Below are positions 49,606-59,193 of a DNA stretch of 64,000 nt, in pieces (position 1 is the first letter of the stretch; each line of letters opens with the position of its first letter). The stretch covers positions 2,358,801 to 2,422,800 of the forward strand of contig KB906724.1 of the NCBI GenBank assembly GCA_000381565.1, read 5' to 3'. The position numbers were made by a program, and so were the translations under genes. The notes below the pieces were generated by a model. It was not told where the DNA came from. It made no database searches and worked only from the letters and a program-made list of their open reading frames with translations. This DNA comes from Oxalobacteraceae bacterium AB_14 (GTDB lineage: Bacteria; Pseudomonadota; Gammaproteobacteria; Burkholderiales; Burkholderiaceae_D).

Positions 49606-50811
49606 ATGGATATCGCGCAGTTGCACTTTCTGGTAGCCGAGGGAGATCAGGTACAACGCCACGCGCTGGCCGATATCCTGGTGCACCTTGGCGTGGGCCG
49701 GATCACGCAGGCGCCCGACGGCCACACGGCGCTGCGCCATTTCAGCGCCGGCATCACGCCGGCGGTGGACATCGCCATCATCGACCTGGCGCTGCCGGGC
49801 ATGGACGCGCTGGAGCTGATCCGCCGCCTGTCCGAAGCCAAGTCCCGCATGGGCGTGGTGGTGGTGGGCGCGCAGTCGAACGCGGTGCTGTTCTCGGTGG
49901 AGACCATGGCGGCGGCCTACGGCATCAACATGCTGGGCGCGATCGGCAAGCCGGTGATCGGCGGCCGGCTGGAGGCGCTCATCACCAACTACCTGCAACC
50001 GGAAGAGGCCCGCAGCGTCGGCGCGCACACCAAGACGCCGCCGATCTCGTTCGCCGAGGTGGGGCAGGGTTTGCAGATGCGCGAGTTCGACCCCTTTTTC
50101 CAGCCCAAGATCGAGCTCGAGACCGGGCAGGTCAAGGGCCTGGAGATGTTCGCGCGCTGGCGCCATCCCTTGTATGGCGTGCTGGGGCCGGCGTCGTTCA
50201 TGCAGGTGCTGGAGGATAACCGGCGCATCGATTTCCTCGACTGGAGCATGATCGAGAAGTCGGTGGCTGCCTGCCGCACCCTGCACGACCAGGGCATACC
50301 GATCTCGTTTTCCATCAATGTCGACCAGGGCACGCTGGCGCATCCGCAGTTCATGGAGCAGATCGCGGCCTGCCTGGAACGGCACCGCATCATGGCCGAC
50401 TACATCACCTTCGAGATGACCGAGTCGGCGGTGCTGACCACCGATCCGCACTTCCTCGAACGGTTGCTGCGCCTGCGCATGAAGGGCTTCGGCCTGGCGA
50501 TCGACGACTACGGCACCGGGCGCAGCAACCTGCAACTGCTGGCGCGCATTCCGTTCTCCGAATTGAAGATAGACCGCAGCTTTGTCGACGGCGCCTCCAA
50601 GAAGCAGGCCATCGGCACGGTGCTGCGCTCCTTCCTGGGCCTGGCGCGCAGCCTGGACCGGCGTTCGGTGGCGGTGGGCGTCGAGACCAAGCAGGATTGG
50701 GACTTCCTGCAAGGGCTGGGCTGCACCTATGCGCAGGGCTACTACATCGCCAAGCCGATGCCGGTCGAAGAGTTTCCGGCGTGGCTGGCGGACTGGCAGC
50801 ACTTCTTCTGA
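49606..50811 (+). CDS. Response regulator with EAL c-di-GMP phosphodiesterase domain
   Basis: A 401-residue protein: receiver domain (1-125; Asp60 and GAIGKP) then EAL domain (about 150-400). Catalytic residues seem kept: Glu180 in LEMFARW, Asn in SINVDQG, Glu in TFEMTES, Asp pair in IDDYGTG, Lys in ELKIDRS and Glu in VGVETK. The signature is EMF rather than EAL. It probably degrades c-di-GMP and may affect the YcgR-like protein, though the two are not adjacent. TTGGAGCC supports the start. No sensor kinase is adjacent. Confidence 0.9.
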   Translation: MDIAQLHFLVAEGDQVQRHALADILVHLGVGRITQAPDGHTALRHFSAGITPAVDIAIIDLALPGMDALELIRRLSEAKSRMGVVVVGAQSNAVLFSVETMAAAYGINMLGAIGKPVIGGRLEALITNYLQPEEARSVGAHTKTPPISFAEVGQGLQMREFDPFFQPKIELETGQVKGLEMFARWRHPLYGVLGPASFMQVLEDNRRIDFLDWSMIEKSVAACRTLHDQGIPISFSINVDQGTLAHPQFMEQIAACLERHRIMADYITFEMTESAVLTTDPHFLERLLRLRMKGFGLAIDDYGTGRSNLQLLARIPFSELKIDRSFVDGASKKQAIGTVLRSFLGLARSLDRRSVAVGVETKQDWDFLQGLGCTYAQGYYIAKPMPVEEFPAWLADWQHFF

Positions 50812-50839
50812 CACCTCATTTGAGCTAAACTATCGTCTC

Positions 50840-50850
50840 AAAGGAGGTGA
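50840..50850 (+). promoter_or_regulatory. Near-perfect Shine-Dalgarno of the antitoxin gene
   Basis: AAAGGAGGTGA, ending two bases before the ATG at 50853, matches the 16S anti-SD over nine or ten bases. It points to high translation of the antitoxin and rules out the GTG embedded in it. Confidence 0.7.
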
Positions 50851-50852
50851 TT

Positions 50853-51299
50853 ATGAAAGCTCTGGAAAAACGGACTACATTTCACCACCTCTATCGGGTT
50901 GATCCGCAAACCCGCATCGCCGCGATACGCAAGGGTATTCCGGCCTCGATGGTCGGCGAACTTTCATCGACGATGGGAATGAGCAAAGAGCTGCTGCTCG
51001 GCAGCCTTGGCCTGTCACGCGCAACCATCAGCCGCAAGGAGAAGGATGAGACGGCGTTGTCGAAAGACGAGTCCGAGCGCTTGCTGGGCGTCGCAACCTT
51101 GATCGGCAAAGTCCAGACGATGGTGGAGGAGTCCGGCGACATTGCCGGCTTTGACGCGGCGCGCTGGTTGGCGGACTGGCTGGCCAAGCCGCTGCCGGCG
51201 CTCGGCGGCGCAACGCCGGCCAGCTACATGGATACCTTCGAAGGGCAAAAGCTGGTGGCTGAGTTGCTGTCCATGAGCCAGAGCGGAGCCTATGCATGA
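50853..51299 (+). CDS. Xre/MbcA/ParS-type antitoxin
   Basis: A 148-residue antitoxin of the DUF2384 type. The N-terminal half is an Xre-like helix-turn-helix (about residues 30-75; KELLLGSLGLSRATISRKE), and the C-terminal toxin-binding domain (about 85-140) contains PLPALGGATPASYMDT. It would repress its own promoter and neutralise the RES toxin encoded next. Its stop overlaps the toxin start (ATGA). Confidence 0.88.
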   Translation: MKALEKRTTFHHLYRVDPQTRIAAIRKGIPASMVGELSSTMGMSKELLLGSLGLSRATISRKEKDETALSKDESERLLGVATLIGKVQTMVEESGDIAGFDAARWLADWLAKPLPALGGATPASYMDTFEGQKLVAELLSMSQSGAYA

Positions 51300-51487
51300 C
51301 TGTGTCCTTGTGGCGTATTGCCGTCGAGGCGCCAAGCTACAAGGCCAACGATCTCACCGGCGCCGGGGCCAAGATTTCAGGGGGGCGATGGAACAGCATC
51401 GGCACGCCACTGATCTACAGCGCCACCAACATTGCTTTGGCGACCATTGAAACGATCCTGCACCCGCATTATTGGGACAACCATTAA
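51296..51487 (+). pseudogene. RES-domain toxin, truncated at the C-terminus
   Basis: A 63-residue remnant of a RES-domain NAD-depleting toxin, usually about 145-160 residues. The beginning is intact: LWRIAVEAPSYKANDLTGAG, with Arg31 in GGRWNS and Glu52 in ATIETIL, two of the three RES residues. The frame then runs into HPHYWDNH and a stop, losing the Ser-containing half. The 130 bases after the stop hold no continuation in any frame. A rough internal similarity between 51424-51454 and 51461-51490 may mark the break. It is probably inactive. Confidence 0.75.
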
Positions 51488-51617
51488 ACGTTGGATCTAC
51501 GACCCTCGTTTCTTCTCCTGATTTGGTTTGCGCGCCGTCAAACACCCGCTCGCCCAGGAAAAGCACACTGAATATCCGCCGCCCGCCCGGGCCGGCGATA
51601 CTCAGACGAGGTGCGAC

Positions 51618-54071
51618 ATGGCTCAATCCAAAGACGACAGCGGCGCGGTAGACGGCGCCGGCTCGATACTCAGCACTGTGGCGGGACCCGCCGAACCGCC
51701 GCGACCCTCCCGGCTCGGCCCGCCGAACCCGATCGCCGGACAGCTGCTGGAAAAAGTCACCAGCGACGAGCAGCTTGCCGCCGCGATACCGTTCAATGAA
51801 ACCAAGCCGCTCGAATACGGCGACGCCGCGCTGACCCCGCACGCGGGCGAAACCCGGCCGCCGTCCAGCAACTTCGCCACCGCCAGCACCAGCACCGAGA
51901 CGGTGGCCTCGCCCAAGGCCGGAGCAGGCCTGCCCGATATCGGCGCCAACCCGCTGGACGGCCCGCTCGACCGCGTGCGGGTGGACGACAGCGGCCGCGA
52001 ACTGAGCACCAACCAGGGCGTCAAGGTGGCCGACAACCAGGACAGCCTGAAGATCGGCCTGCGCGGCCCGACCGCGCTGGAAGACTTCATCCTGCGCGAA
52101 AAGATCACCCACTTCGACCACGAGCGCATCCCGGAACGGGTGGTGCACGCGCGCGGTTCGGCGGCGCATGGCTACTTCGAAAGCTACGCCGACCACAGCG
52201 CCATCACGCGCGCCTCGCTGTTCGGCGCGGCCGGCAAGCGCACGCCGGTGTTCGTACGCTTCTCGACGGTGGCGGGGGAGCGCGGCTCGGCCGACACGGT
52301 GCGCGATGTGCGCGGCTTCGCCGTCAAGTTCTACACCGACGAAGGCAACTGGGACCTGGTCGGCAACAACATCCCCGTGTTCTTCATCCAGGACGCGATG
52401 AAGTTCCCGGACCTGATCCACTCGGTCAAGCCGGAGCCGCACCACGGCATGCCGCAGGCGGCCAGCGCGCACGACACCTTCTGGGACTTCGCCTCGCTCA
52501 GTCCGGAGATCACCCACATGCTGCTGTGGCACACCTCCGACCGCGCGATTCCGCGCAGCTACCGCATGATGCAGGGCTTCGGCGTGCACACCTTCCGGCT
52601 GGTGAACGCGCAGGGCGCCTCGCTGTTCTGCAAATTCCACTGGACGCCGGCGGCCGGCACGCACTCGCTGGTGTGGGACGAGGCGGCGCGGCTGGCCGGC
52701 GCCGACCCGGACTTCCACCGCCGCGACCTGTGGGAGGCGATCGAGGCCGGCCAGTTCCCCGAGTGGGAGCTGGGCGTGCAGACGTTCACCGCCGAACAGG
52801 CGGCGCAGTTCCCCTTCGATATCCTCGATCCGACCAAGATCGTGCCGGAGGAAATGGCGCCGGTGCAGCCCATCGGCAGGCTGGTGTTGGACCGCAATCC
52901 CGACAACTTCTTCGCCGAGACCGAGCAGGTGGCCTTCTGCGTCGCCCACGTGGTGCCTGGCATCGATTTCAGCGACGATCCGCTGTTGCAAGGGCGCATA
53001 CATTCGTATATCGATACGCAGATCTCGCGCCTGGGCGGCGCCAATTTCCACGAAATCCCGATCAACAGCCCGGTGGCGCGGATACACAACAACCAGCGCG
53101 ACGGCATGCACCGGCAGTCGATCAACCGCGGCCGGGTCAGCTACGAGCCCAATTCGCTGGCGGGCGGCTGTCCATTCCAGGCCGGCGCCAGGGGTTACGT
53201 CAGCTACCCCGAGCCGGTGGCGGCCAGCAAGGTGCGCGGCAAGCCGGAGTTGTTTGCCGACCACTATTCACAGGCGCGCCTGTTCTGGAAGAGCCAGACG
53301 GCGGTCGAGCAGAATCACATCATCGCTGCCTTCCGCTTCGAACTGACGCGGGTGCAGACGCCTGCGATCCGGCGTCGCATGGTGGCCGGGCTGGTCAATG
53401 TCGACCAGCGGCTGGCGACAGGTGTGGCGGACGGCTTGGGCATGGCGGTGCCGCCGGCGCTGCCGCTGGCCACCGATCTGCCGATACACGACTATCCGGC
53501 CTCGCCGTCGCTGTCGTTGTTCAGCCGTCCGGGTACTACCGGTATCAAAGCGCTGAGGGTGGCGCTGTTGGTGGCGCCCGGTGTGGACGAGGGGCAAGTA
53601 CGTCAACTGTATGCGGCTCTGCTGGACGGCGGCGCCGTGCCGCGCCTGGTCGGCGAGCGGATCGGCAAGCTGCCGGGAAGCGACCTGGACGTGGAGATCA
53701 GTTTCGAGACCGGGCCGTCGATGCTGTGGGACGGCGCCATCGTGCCGGACCGCGCGGACGATTACGCCGGCCTGGCGGCGGCCGACACACCGCACAGCGA
53801 CACGCCGGGCGGTACACCGCTCAACCGCGACCTTGCCGCGCAGGAATTCTTGCGTTTGCAGTACCGGCATGACAAGCCGCTGCTGGCGATCGGCAGCGGC
53901 GCGCAGTTGCTGTACGCGGCCGGCATTCCGCAGGATCTGCCGGACGGCGAGCCGGACCCCGGGATCATCATCGCCGAGCGAGGCGATGACGGCCCGGCGC
54001 TGACGCTGTTCGAGGCCGCACTGGCTGACCACCGGGTCTACGCGCGCGAGACCGACCCGCCGCGCGTCTGA
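51618..54071 (+). CDS. katE: Large-subunit catalase (HPII type)
   Basis: An 817-residue haem catalase that splits H2O2. Catalytic His177 (VVHARG), Asn250 (VGNNIP) and haem-ligand Tyr464 (RIHSYIDTQ) have the same spacing as in E. coli HPII. A C-terminal DJ-1/PfpI-like domain (about 660-815) is typical of large-subunit catalases. The start at 51618 has GAGG upstream; the N-terminus is about 50 residues longer than HPII and rich in Pro, Ala, Ser and Thr. Confidence 0.93.
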   Translation: MAQSKDDSGAVDGAGSILSTVAGPAEPPRPSRLGPPNPIAGQLLEKVTSDEQLAAAIPFNETKPLEYGDAALTPHAGETRPPSSNFATASTSTETVASPKAGAGLPDIGANPLDGPLDRVRVDDSGRELSTNQGVKVADNQDSLKIGLRGPTALEDFILREKITHFDHERIPERVVHARGSAAHGYFESYADHSAITRASLFGAAGKRTPVFVRFSTVAGERGSADTVRDVRGFAVKFYTDEGNWDLVGNNIPVFFIQDAMKFPDLIHSVKPEPHHGMPQAASAHDTFWDFASLSPEITHMLLWHTSDRAIPRSYRMMQGFGVHTFRLVNAQGASLFCKFHWTPAAGTHSLVWDEAARLAGADPDFHRRDLWEAIEAGQFPEWELGVQTFTAEQAAQFPFDILDPTKIVPEEMAPVQPIGRLVLDRNPDNFFAETEQVAFCVAHVVPGIDFSDDPLLQGRIHSYIDTQISRLGGANFHEIPINSPVARIHNNQRDGMHRQSINRGRVSYEPNSLAGGCPFQAGARGYVSYPEPVAASKVRGKPELFADHYSQARLFWKSQTAVEQNHIIAAFRFELTRVQTPAIRRRMVAGLVNVDQRLATGVADGLGMAVPPALPLATDLPIHDYPASPSLSLFSRPGTTGIKALRVALLVAPGVDEGQVRQLYAALLDGGAVPRLVGERIGKLPGSDLDVEISFETGPSMLWDGAIVPDRADDYAGLAAADTPHSDTPGGTPLNRDLAAQEFLRLQYRHDKPLLAIGSGAQLLYAAGIPQDLPDGEPDPGIIIAERGDDGPALTLFEAALADHRVYARETDPPRV

Positions 54072-54072
54072 C

Positions 54073-54165
54073 GTCATTCCCGCGCACGCGGGAATCCATG
54101 CTTCACAGGCGCTTCGGCGAAGTATGGGTTGCCGCCTGCGCGGCGGTCCGCCGGTGCGGAACGAC
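54073..54165. repeat. Dispersed palindromic repeat, copy 5 (diverged right half)
   Basis: The left unit GTCATTCCCGCGCACGCGGG is intact; the right unit is enlarged and altered (GCCGCCTGCGCGGC...GCGGAACGAC). It lies between the convergent katE and ppsR ends. Confidence 0.75.
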
Positions 54166-54170
54166 GGCGG

Positions 54171-55019
54171 CTAGTACTCGCGCCGGTTGGGCTTGATCTC
54201 TTGCAGGATGGTGGTGGAGATCTCTTCGATCGACTTGGTGGTCGAGGACAGCCAGCGTATGCCTTCGCGCTTCATCATCATCTCCGCCTCGTTGACCTCG
54301 TAGCGGCAGTTTTCCAGCGCCGCATATTTACTCCCCGCGCGTCGTTCGTTGCGGATCTCCGACAGGCGTTCCGGCGTGATGGTCAGGCCGAAGATCTTGG
54401 ACTTGAATTCGTACAGCGACGACGGCAGCTTGCCGCGCTCGAAATCGTCCGGGATCAGCGGATAGTTGGCCGCCTTGATGCCGTACTGCATCGCCAGGTA
54501 CAGGCTGGTCGGCGTCTTGCCCGAGCGCGACACGCCGACCAGGATCACGTCCGCCGACGACAGGTTCTTGTGCGACTGGCCGTCATCGTGCGCCAGCGAG
54601 AAGTTGATCGCCTCGATGCGGTTCTTGTATTCCTCGCTGTCGACGATGTTGTGCGAGCGGCCGATGGTGTGGGTCGACTTGGCGCCCAGCTCTTGTTCCA
54701 ATGGCGCAACAAATGTTTGGAACATGTCCATGTACATGCCCTTGCACAGGCGGATCACGTCCGACAGCTCGGTCTTGACCAGGGTCGAAAAGATAATCGG
54801 ACGTTGACCGTCGGTTGCAAACGCTTCATTGATCTTTCGTACCGCGTCATGCGCCTTGTCCAGCGTATCGATGAACGGCAGGCGGATCTGGCGGAAACGC
54901 AGCTCGAACTGGGTCAATACCGAGTGACCAAAGGTTTCAGCCGTGATGCCGGTGCCGTCGGAAACGAAGAAGACCGTGCGGGCCGCCGCGGGCAGGGGAG
55001 GTCGTTGTTCTTGTGTCAT
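54171..55019 (-). CDS. ppsR: PEP synthase regulatory protein (kinase/pyrophosphorylase)
   Basis: A 282-residue bifunctional regulator that inactivates PEP synthase by ADP-dependent phosphorylation and reactivates it by phosphorolysis. The N-terminal [19 protein letters not shown] and the P-loop GVSRSGKT (residues 162-169) are diagnostic. I use ATG 55019 because AGG lies about 11 bases upstream; an ATG at 55037 lacks a site. It is divergent from its target ppsA, a conserved pairing. Confidence 0.94.
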   Translation of the reverse strand: MTQEQRPPLPAAARTVFFVSDGTGITAETFGHSVLTQFELRFRQIRLPFIDTLDKAHDAVRKINEAFATDGQRPIIFSTLVKTELSDVIRLCKGMYMDMFQTFVAPLEQELGAKSTHTIGRSHNIVDSEEYKNRIEAINFSLAHDDGQSHKNLSSADVILVGVSRSGKTPTSLYLAMQYGIKAANYPLIPDDFERGKLPSSLYEFKSKIFGLTITPERLSEIRNERRAGSKYAALENCRYEVNEAEMMMKREGIRWLSSTTKSIEEISTTILQEIKPNRREY

Positions 55020-55046
55020 GTAGAGTAAGCCTGTCATTATTGTGAA

Positions 55047-55075
55047 TCGTCAATTTGGGCCGCAGGCTGTAGAAT
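55047..55075 (+). promoter_or_regulatory. Predicted promoter of ppsA
   Basis: TCGTCA (55047-55052) and TAGAAT (55070-55075) with a 17-base spacer fit sigma70 moderately well. Transcription would start near 55082, giving a leader of about 90 bases. Confidence 0.45.
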
Positions 55076-55173
55076 GGGCGCCATAGGTAAGATTGTGCTG
55101 CACGACGACCAGAATAACAAGAAACAAAGTCTGCGCCTCGCTGGAAGATTTCTATCATCAAAAGGGTGTCACT

Positions 55174-57615
55174 ATGTCCAACGCAGCATTGAAGGAGCAG
55201 CAGGAAGGTAACGAAAGCGGAGCGGTTTATGTCGCATCGTTCGAAAACTTGCGCATGACGGATGTTGAATCCGTCGGCGGCAAAAACGCCTCATTAGGCG
55301 AAATGATCAGCCAGCTGGCTGGCGCCGGCGTCCGGGTTCCGGGCGGCTTCGCCACCACGGCCCAGGCTTTCCGCGACTTCCTGGCGCACGGTGTCGACGG
55401 CGGCAAGCCGCTGGCCGAGCGCATCGCCGACCGCCTGGCCGACCTGAATATCGACGACGTGCGCGCGCTGGCGCAAGCGGGCGCCGAGATCCGTCAATGG
55501 ATCGTCGAAACCCCGTTCCAGCCGCGCCTGCAGCAGGAAATCGAGACCTTCTACAATCAGCTGGTCGCCGATTCCGCCACCGAGATGTCGTTCGCGGTGC
55601 GCTCCTCGGCCACCGCCGAAGATTTGCCGGACGCTTCGTTCGCCGGCCAGCAGGAGACCTTCCTCAACGTGGTCGGCATCGAAAACGTGCTCGACGCGAT
55701 GAAACACGTGTTCGCCTCGCTGTACAACGACCGCGCGATTTCGTATCGCGTGCACAAGGGCTTCACCCACGCCGAAGTGGCCCTGTCGGCCGGCGTGCAG
55801 CGCATGGTCCGTTCCGACCTGGGCGCGGCCGGCGTGATGTTCACCATCGACACCGAGTCCGGCTTCAAGGACGTGGTGTTCGTCACCTCCAGCTATGGCC
55901 TGGGCGAGACGGTGGTGCAGGGCGCGGTCAATCCGGACGAATTCTACGTCCACAAGCCGATGCTGGAAAAAGGCAAATCGCCCGTCATCCGCCGCAACAT
56001 CGGCTCCAAGCTGCTGAAGATGGAGTTCACCAACGAAGCCAAGGCTGGCCGTTCGGTCAAGACCGTGGACGTGCCGGTCGAGCTGCGCAACCGCTATTCG
56101 CTGAACGACAGTGAAGTGGTGGAACTGGCCAAGTACGCCGTCATCATCGAGAACCACTACGGCCGTCCGATGGACATCGAGTGGGGCAAGGATGGCCGCG
56201 ACGGCAAACTGTACATCCTGCAGGCGCGTCCTGAAACCGTCAAGTCGCAGCAAAAGGCGACCGACGTGCAGCAGCGCTTCAAGCTGAAGTCGAGCGGCAC
56301 GGTGCTGGCCTCCGGCCGCGCCATCGGCCAGAAGATCGGCGCCGGTCCGGTACGCGTGATCCACGACCCGGCCGACATGGAACGCGTGCAGCCGGGCGAC
56401 GTGCTGGTCGCCGACATGACCGACCCGAACTGGGAACCGGTGATGAAGCGCGCCTCGGCCATCGTCACCAACCGCGGCGGCCGCACCTGCCACGCGGCGA
56501 TCATCGCCCGTGAACTGGGCGTGCCTGCGGTGGTCGGTTGCGGCGACGCCACCGAGATCCTCAAGGACGGCACCTTCGTCACCGTGTCCTGCGCCGAAGG
56601 CGACGAGGGCAAGATCTACGACGGCCTGCTGGAAACGGAAATTTCGGAAGTGTCGCGCGGCGAGCTGCCCAAGCTGCCGACCAAGATCATGCTCAACGTC
56701 GGCAATCCGCAGCTGGCCTTCGACTTCCAGTCGGTGCCGAACGGCGGCGTCGGCCTGGCGCGTCTCGAGTTCATCATCAACAACAACATCGGCGTGCACC
56801 CGAAGGCGATCCTGGAATACCCGAACATCGACGCCGACCTGAAAAAGGCGGTGGAGTCGGTGGCGCGCGGCCACGCCTCGCCGAAAGCCTTCTACGTCGA
56901 CAAGCTGGCCGAGGGTATCGCCACCATCGCCGCCGCCTTCTGGCCGAAACCGGTGATCGTGCGCCTGTCGGACTTCAAGTCCAACGAATACAAGAAGCTG
57001 ATCGGCGGTTCGCGCTACGAGCCGGACGAGGAAAACCCGATGCTGGGCTTCCGCGGCGCGGCGCGCTATCTGGCGGCCGACTTCGCCGGCGCATTCGAAA
57101 TGGAATGCCAGGCCATGAAGCGCGTGCGCAACGACATGGGCTTGACCAACGTCGAGATCATGGTGCCGTTCGTGCGCACCCTGGGCCAGGCTGAAAAAGT
57201 CGTCAACCTGCTGGCCAAGAACGGCCTGGTGCGCGGCGAAAACGAGCTGCGCCTGATCATGATGTGCGAAGTGCCATCGAACGCGCTGCTGGCCGACCAG
57301 TTCCTCGAGCACTTCGACGGCTTCTCCATCGGTTCCAACGACCTGACCCAGCTGACGCTGGGCCTGGACCGCGATTCCGGCATGGCGCTGCTGGCGGCCG
57401 ACTTCGACGAGCGCGATCCGGCGGTCAAGGCGCTGCTGTCGATGGCGATCAAGGCTTGCCGCGCCCAGGGCAAGTACATCGGCATCTGCGGCCAGGGTCC
57501 TTCCGACCATCCGGACTTCGCGGTCTGGCTGATGGAGCAGGGCATCGAGTCGATGTCGCTGAACCCGGACTCGGTGATCGACACCTGGCAGAAGCTGGCA
57601 GCGATGCAAAAGTAA
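55174..57615 (+). CDS. ppsA: Phosphoenolpyruvate synthase
   Basis: An 813-residue enzyme converting pyruvate and ATP to PEP for gluconeogenesis. The ATP-binding N-terminal domain begins [17 protein letters not shown]; the phosphohistidine domain has [15 protein letters not shown] with His440; the C-terminal PEP-binding domain ends with [12 protein letters not shown] use ATG 55174 with AAAAGGG upstream. PpsR, encoded divergently, should target the Thr beside His440. Confidence 0.96.
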   Translation: MSNAALKEQQEGNESGAVYVASFENLRMTDVESVGGKNASLGEMISQLAGAGVRVPGGFATTAQAFRDFLAHGVDGGKPLAERIADRLADLNIDDVRALAQAGAEIRQWIVETPFQPRLQQEIETFYNQLVADSATEMSFAVRSSATAEDLPDASFAGQQETFLNVVGIENVLDAMKHVFASLYNDRAISYRVHKGFTHAEVALSAGVQRMVRSDLGAAGVMFTIDTESGFKDVVFVTSSYGLGETVVQGAVNPDEFYVHKPMLEKGKSPVIRRNIGSKLLKMEFTNEAKAGRSVKTVDVPVELRNRYSLNDSEVVELAKYAVIIENHYGRPMDIEWGKDGRDGKLYILQARPETVKSQQKATDVQQRFKLKSSGTVLASGRAIGQKIGAGPVRVIHDPADMERVQPGDVLVADMTDPNWEPVMKRASAIVTNRGGRTCHAAIIARELGVPAVVGCGDATEILKDGTFVTVSCAEGDEGKIYDGLLETEISEVSRGELPKLPTKIMLNVGNPQLAFDFQSVPNGGVGLARLEFIINNNIGVHPKAILEYPNIDADLKKAVESVARGHASPKAFYVDKLAEGIATIAAAFWPKPVIVRLSDFKSNEYKKLIGGSRYEPDEENPMLGFRGAARYLAADFAGAFEMECQAMKRVRNDMGLTNVEIMVPFVRTLGQAEKVVNLLAKNGLVRGENELRLIMMCEVPSNALLADQFLEHFDGFSIGSNDLTQLTLGLDRDSGMALLAADFDERDPAVKALLSMAIKACRAQGKYIGICGQGPSDHPDFAVWLMEQGIESMSLNPDSVIDTWQKLAAMQK

Positions 57616-57634
57616 GGTGAAATTGAAATTCGTA

Positions 57635-57662
57635 TTGACGTGAGCGTAAATTGGTTTAGACT
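57635..57662 (+). promoter_or_regulatory. Predicted promoter of nfeD-SPFH operon
   Basis: TTGACG (57635-57640) and TAGACT (57657-57662) with a 16-base spacer. It is followed at once by an inverted repeat and then by a terminator hairpin before nfeD. Confidence 0.5.
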
Positions 57663-57663
57663 G

Positions 57664-57692
57664 GTGTTATCGAATTGAGTTGCAAATAACAC
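57664..57692. promoter_or_regulatory. Inverted repeat just after the predicted start
   Basis: GTGTTAT (57664-57670) and ATAACAC (57686-57692) are perfect inverted copies separated by 15 bases. The position, over the predicted start site, fits an operator or a 5' hairpin. Confidence 0.4.
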
Positions 57693-57718
57693 TATCAATA
57701 CCAACGCGCCTTGCAGCA

Positions 57719-57757
57719 AGAACCCTCGCAGCCCGCACCGGGAAGCGGGGGTTTTTG
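57719..57757 (+). terminator. Intrinsic terminator between ppsA and nfeD
   Basis: ACCCTCGC pairs with GCGGGGGT (one G-U pair) followed by TTTTT. It ends the ppsA transcript, and it would also attenuate anything started from the promoter at 57635. Confidence 0.7.
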
Positions 57758-57784
57758 CATTTTCAAACCTGAGAGGAGTGCATC

Positions 57785-58207
57785 ATGGCTGACTGGAGCT
57801 TTTGGTTGGTCGCCGCCGGCGCCACCGTGATACTGGAACTGTTCAGCGGAACGTTCTACCTGCTGATGATCGCCATCGGCCTGGTGTCCGGCGCGCTGGC
57901 CGCGCTGCTGGGCTTCGGCATGGCGCTGCAGACGCTGTTCGCCGCCGCGGTCGGCATCGCCGCCACCGTGCTGCTGCGGCGCAGCCGCTTCGGCAAGCTG
58001 GTCAACCGCGCCAAGGCCGAGCACGACCCCAACGTCTACATGGACATCGGTCAGGTCGTGCACGTGCCGGCCTGGCAGGACGGCGCGGCGCGCGTGATGT
58101 ATCGCGGCGCGCTGTGGGATGTCGAACTGGCGCCGGGCATGACGCCGGCGCCGGGACAATTCACGATACGCGAAGTACGCGGCAGCCGCCTGATCGTGGC
58201 GGCCTGA
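57785..58207 (+). CDS. NfeD family membrane protein (short form)
   Basis: A 140-residue protein with three or so N-terminal membrane helices (about 5-65) and a C-terminal OB-fold domain (about 80-140; IGQVVHVPAWQDGAARVMYRG). Short NfeD proteins partner with the SPFH protein encoded next, and may take part in membrane microdomains or stress response. GAGAGGAG precedes the ATG. The gap to the SPFH gene is 22 bases. Confidence 0.88.
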   Translation: MADWSFWLVAAGATVILELFSGTFYLLMIAIGLVSGALAALLGFGMALQTLFAAAVGIAATVLLRRSRFGKLVNRAKAEHDPNVYMDIGQVVHVPAWQDGAARVMYRGALWDVELAPGMTPAPGQFTIREVRGSRLIVAA

Positions 58208-58229
58208 GATTTACCCACCGGAGAGCTTT

Positions 58230-59180
58230 ATGGATATCAGTTTTGGCAATGTCAGCTTCATCATCTTCATCCTGGCCTTGGTGTTCGTCTTCAAGACCAT
58301 CAACGTCGTCCCGCAGCAGCACGCGTGGGTGGTCGAGCGGCTCGGCAAGTACCACGCCACCCTGGGCCCCGGCCTGAACATTGTGATTCCCTTTGTCGAC
58401 CGCATCGCCTACAAGCACCTGCTGAAGGAGATTCCGCTCGACGTGCCGCCGCAGGTCTGCATCACGCGCGACAACACGCAGCTGCAGGTGGACGGCATCC
58501 TGTACTTCCAGATCACCGACGCCATGCGCGCCTCGTATGGCTCGTCCAACTACATCATGGCCATCACGCAGCTGGCGCAGACCACTTTGCGCTCGGTGAT
58601 CGGCCGCATGGAACTGGACAAGACGTTTGAAGAGCGCGACCACATCAACACCGCCATCGTCAACGCCATCGACGAATCGGCCGCCAACTGGGGCGTGAAG
58701 GTGCTGCGCTACGAGATCAAGGACTTGACGCCGCCGAAGGAGATCCTGCACGCGATGCAGGCGCAGATCACCGCCGAGCGCGAAAAGCGCGCGCTGATCT
58801 CGGCCTCGGAAGGCCGCAAGCAGGAGCAGATCAATATCGCCAACGGCGAACGCGAGGCGCAGATCGCCCGCTCGGAAGGCGACAAGCTGGCCGCCATCAA
58901 CCGCGCCCAGGGCCAGGCCGCGGCGATCGTCGCGCTGGCCGAGGCCAACGCCTCGGCGCTGCGTCAGGTCGGCGCGGCGATCCGCGAACCGGGCGGCGAG
59001 GACGCCGTCAACCTGAAGGTGGCCGAGCAGTACGTGGGCGCCTTCTCGCAGCTGGCCAAGACCAACAACTCCATCATCATCCCGGCCAACCTGGGCGAGA
59101 TGAGCGGCTTGATCGCCACCGCCATGCAGGTGGTCAAGTCGCACAAGGACGCGCCGTTGCTCAAGCCGGCCAAGGCCTAG
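58230..59180 (+). CDS. SPFH/stomatin-like protein (QmcA type)
   Basis: A 316-residue protein with one N-terminal membrane helix (about 5-22), an SPFH domain (about 25-200; VPQQHAWVVERLGKYHATL, GPGLNIVIPFVDRIAYKH) and an Ala/Glu-rich coiled coil (about 195-260). It oligomerises at the inner membrane; E. coli QmcA with YbbJ is the equivalent pair. It converges with the SGNH-like gene 13 bases away. Confidence 0.9.
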   Translation: MDISFGNVSFIIFILALVFVFKTINVVPQQHAWVVERLGKYHATLGPGLNIVIPFVDRIAYKHLLKEIPLDVPPQVCITRDNTQLQVDGILYFQITDAMRASYGSSNYIMAITQLAQTTLRSVIGRMELDKTFEERDHINTAIVNAIDESAANWGVKVLRYEIKDLTPPKEILHAMQAQITAEREKRALISASEGRKQEQINIANGEREAQIARSEGDKLAAINRAQGQAAAIVALAEANASALRQVGAAIREPGGEDAVNLKVAEQYVGAFSQLAKTNNSIIIPANLGEMSGLIATAMQVVKSHKDAPLLKPAKA

Positions 59181-59193
59181 CAGCTCGCTGGCC

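Noticed and set aside
50812..51617. Genomic island around the toxin-antitoxin pair
   Set aside because: Only about 0.8 kb, with no integrase, direct repeats or tRNA; base composition differs only slightly from the flanks.
51354..53264. 636-codon minus-strand frame opposite katE
   Set aside because: Antisense to catalase; its apparent C-terminal repeat derives from the toxin-region similarity on the other strand.
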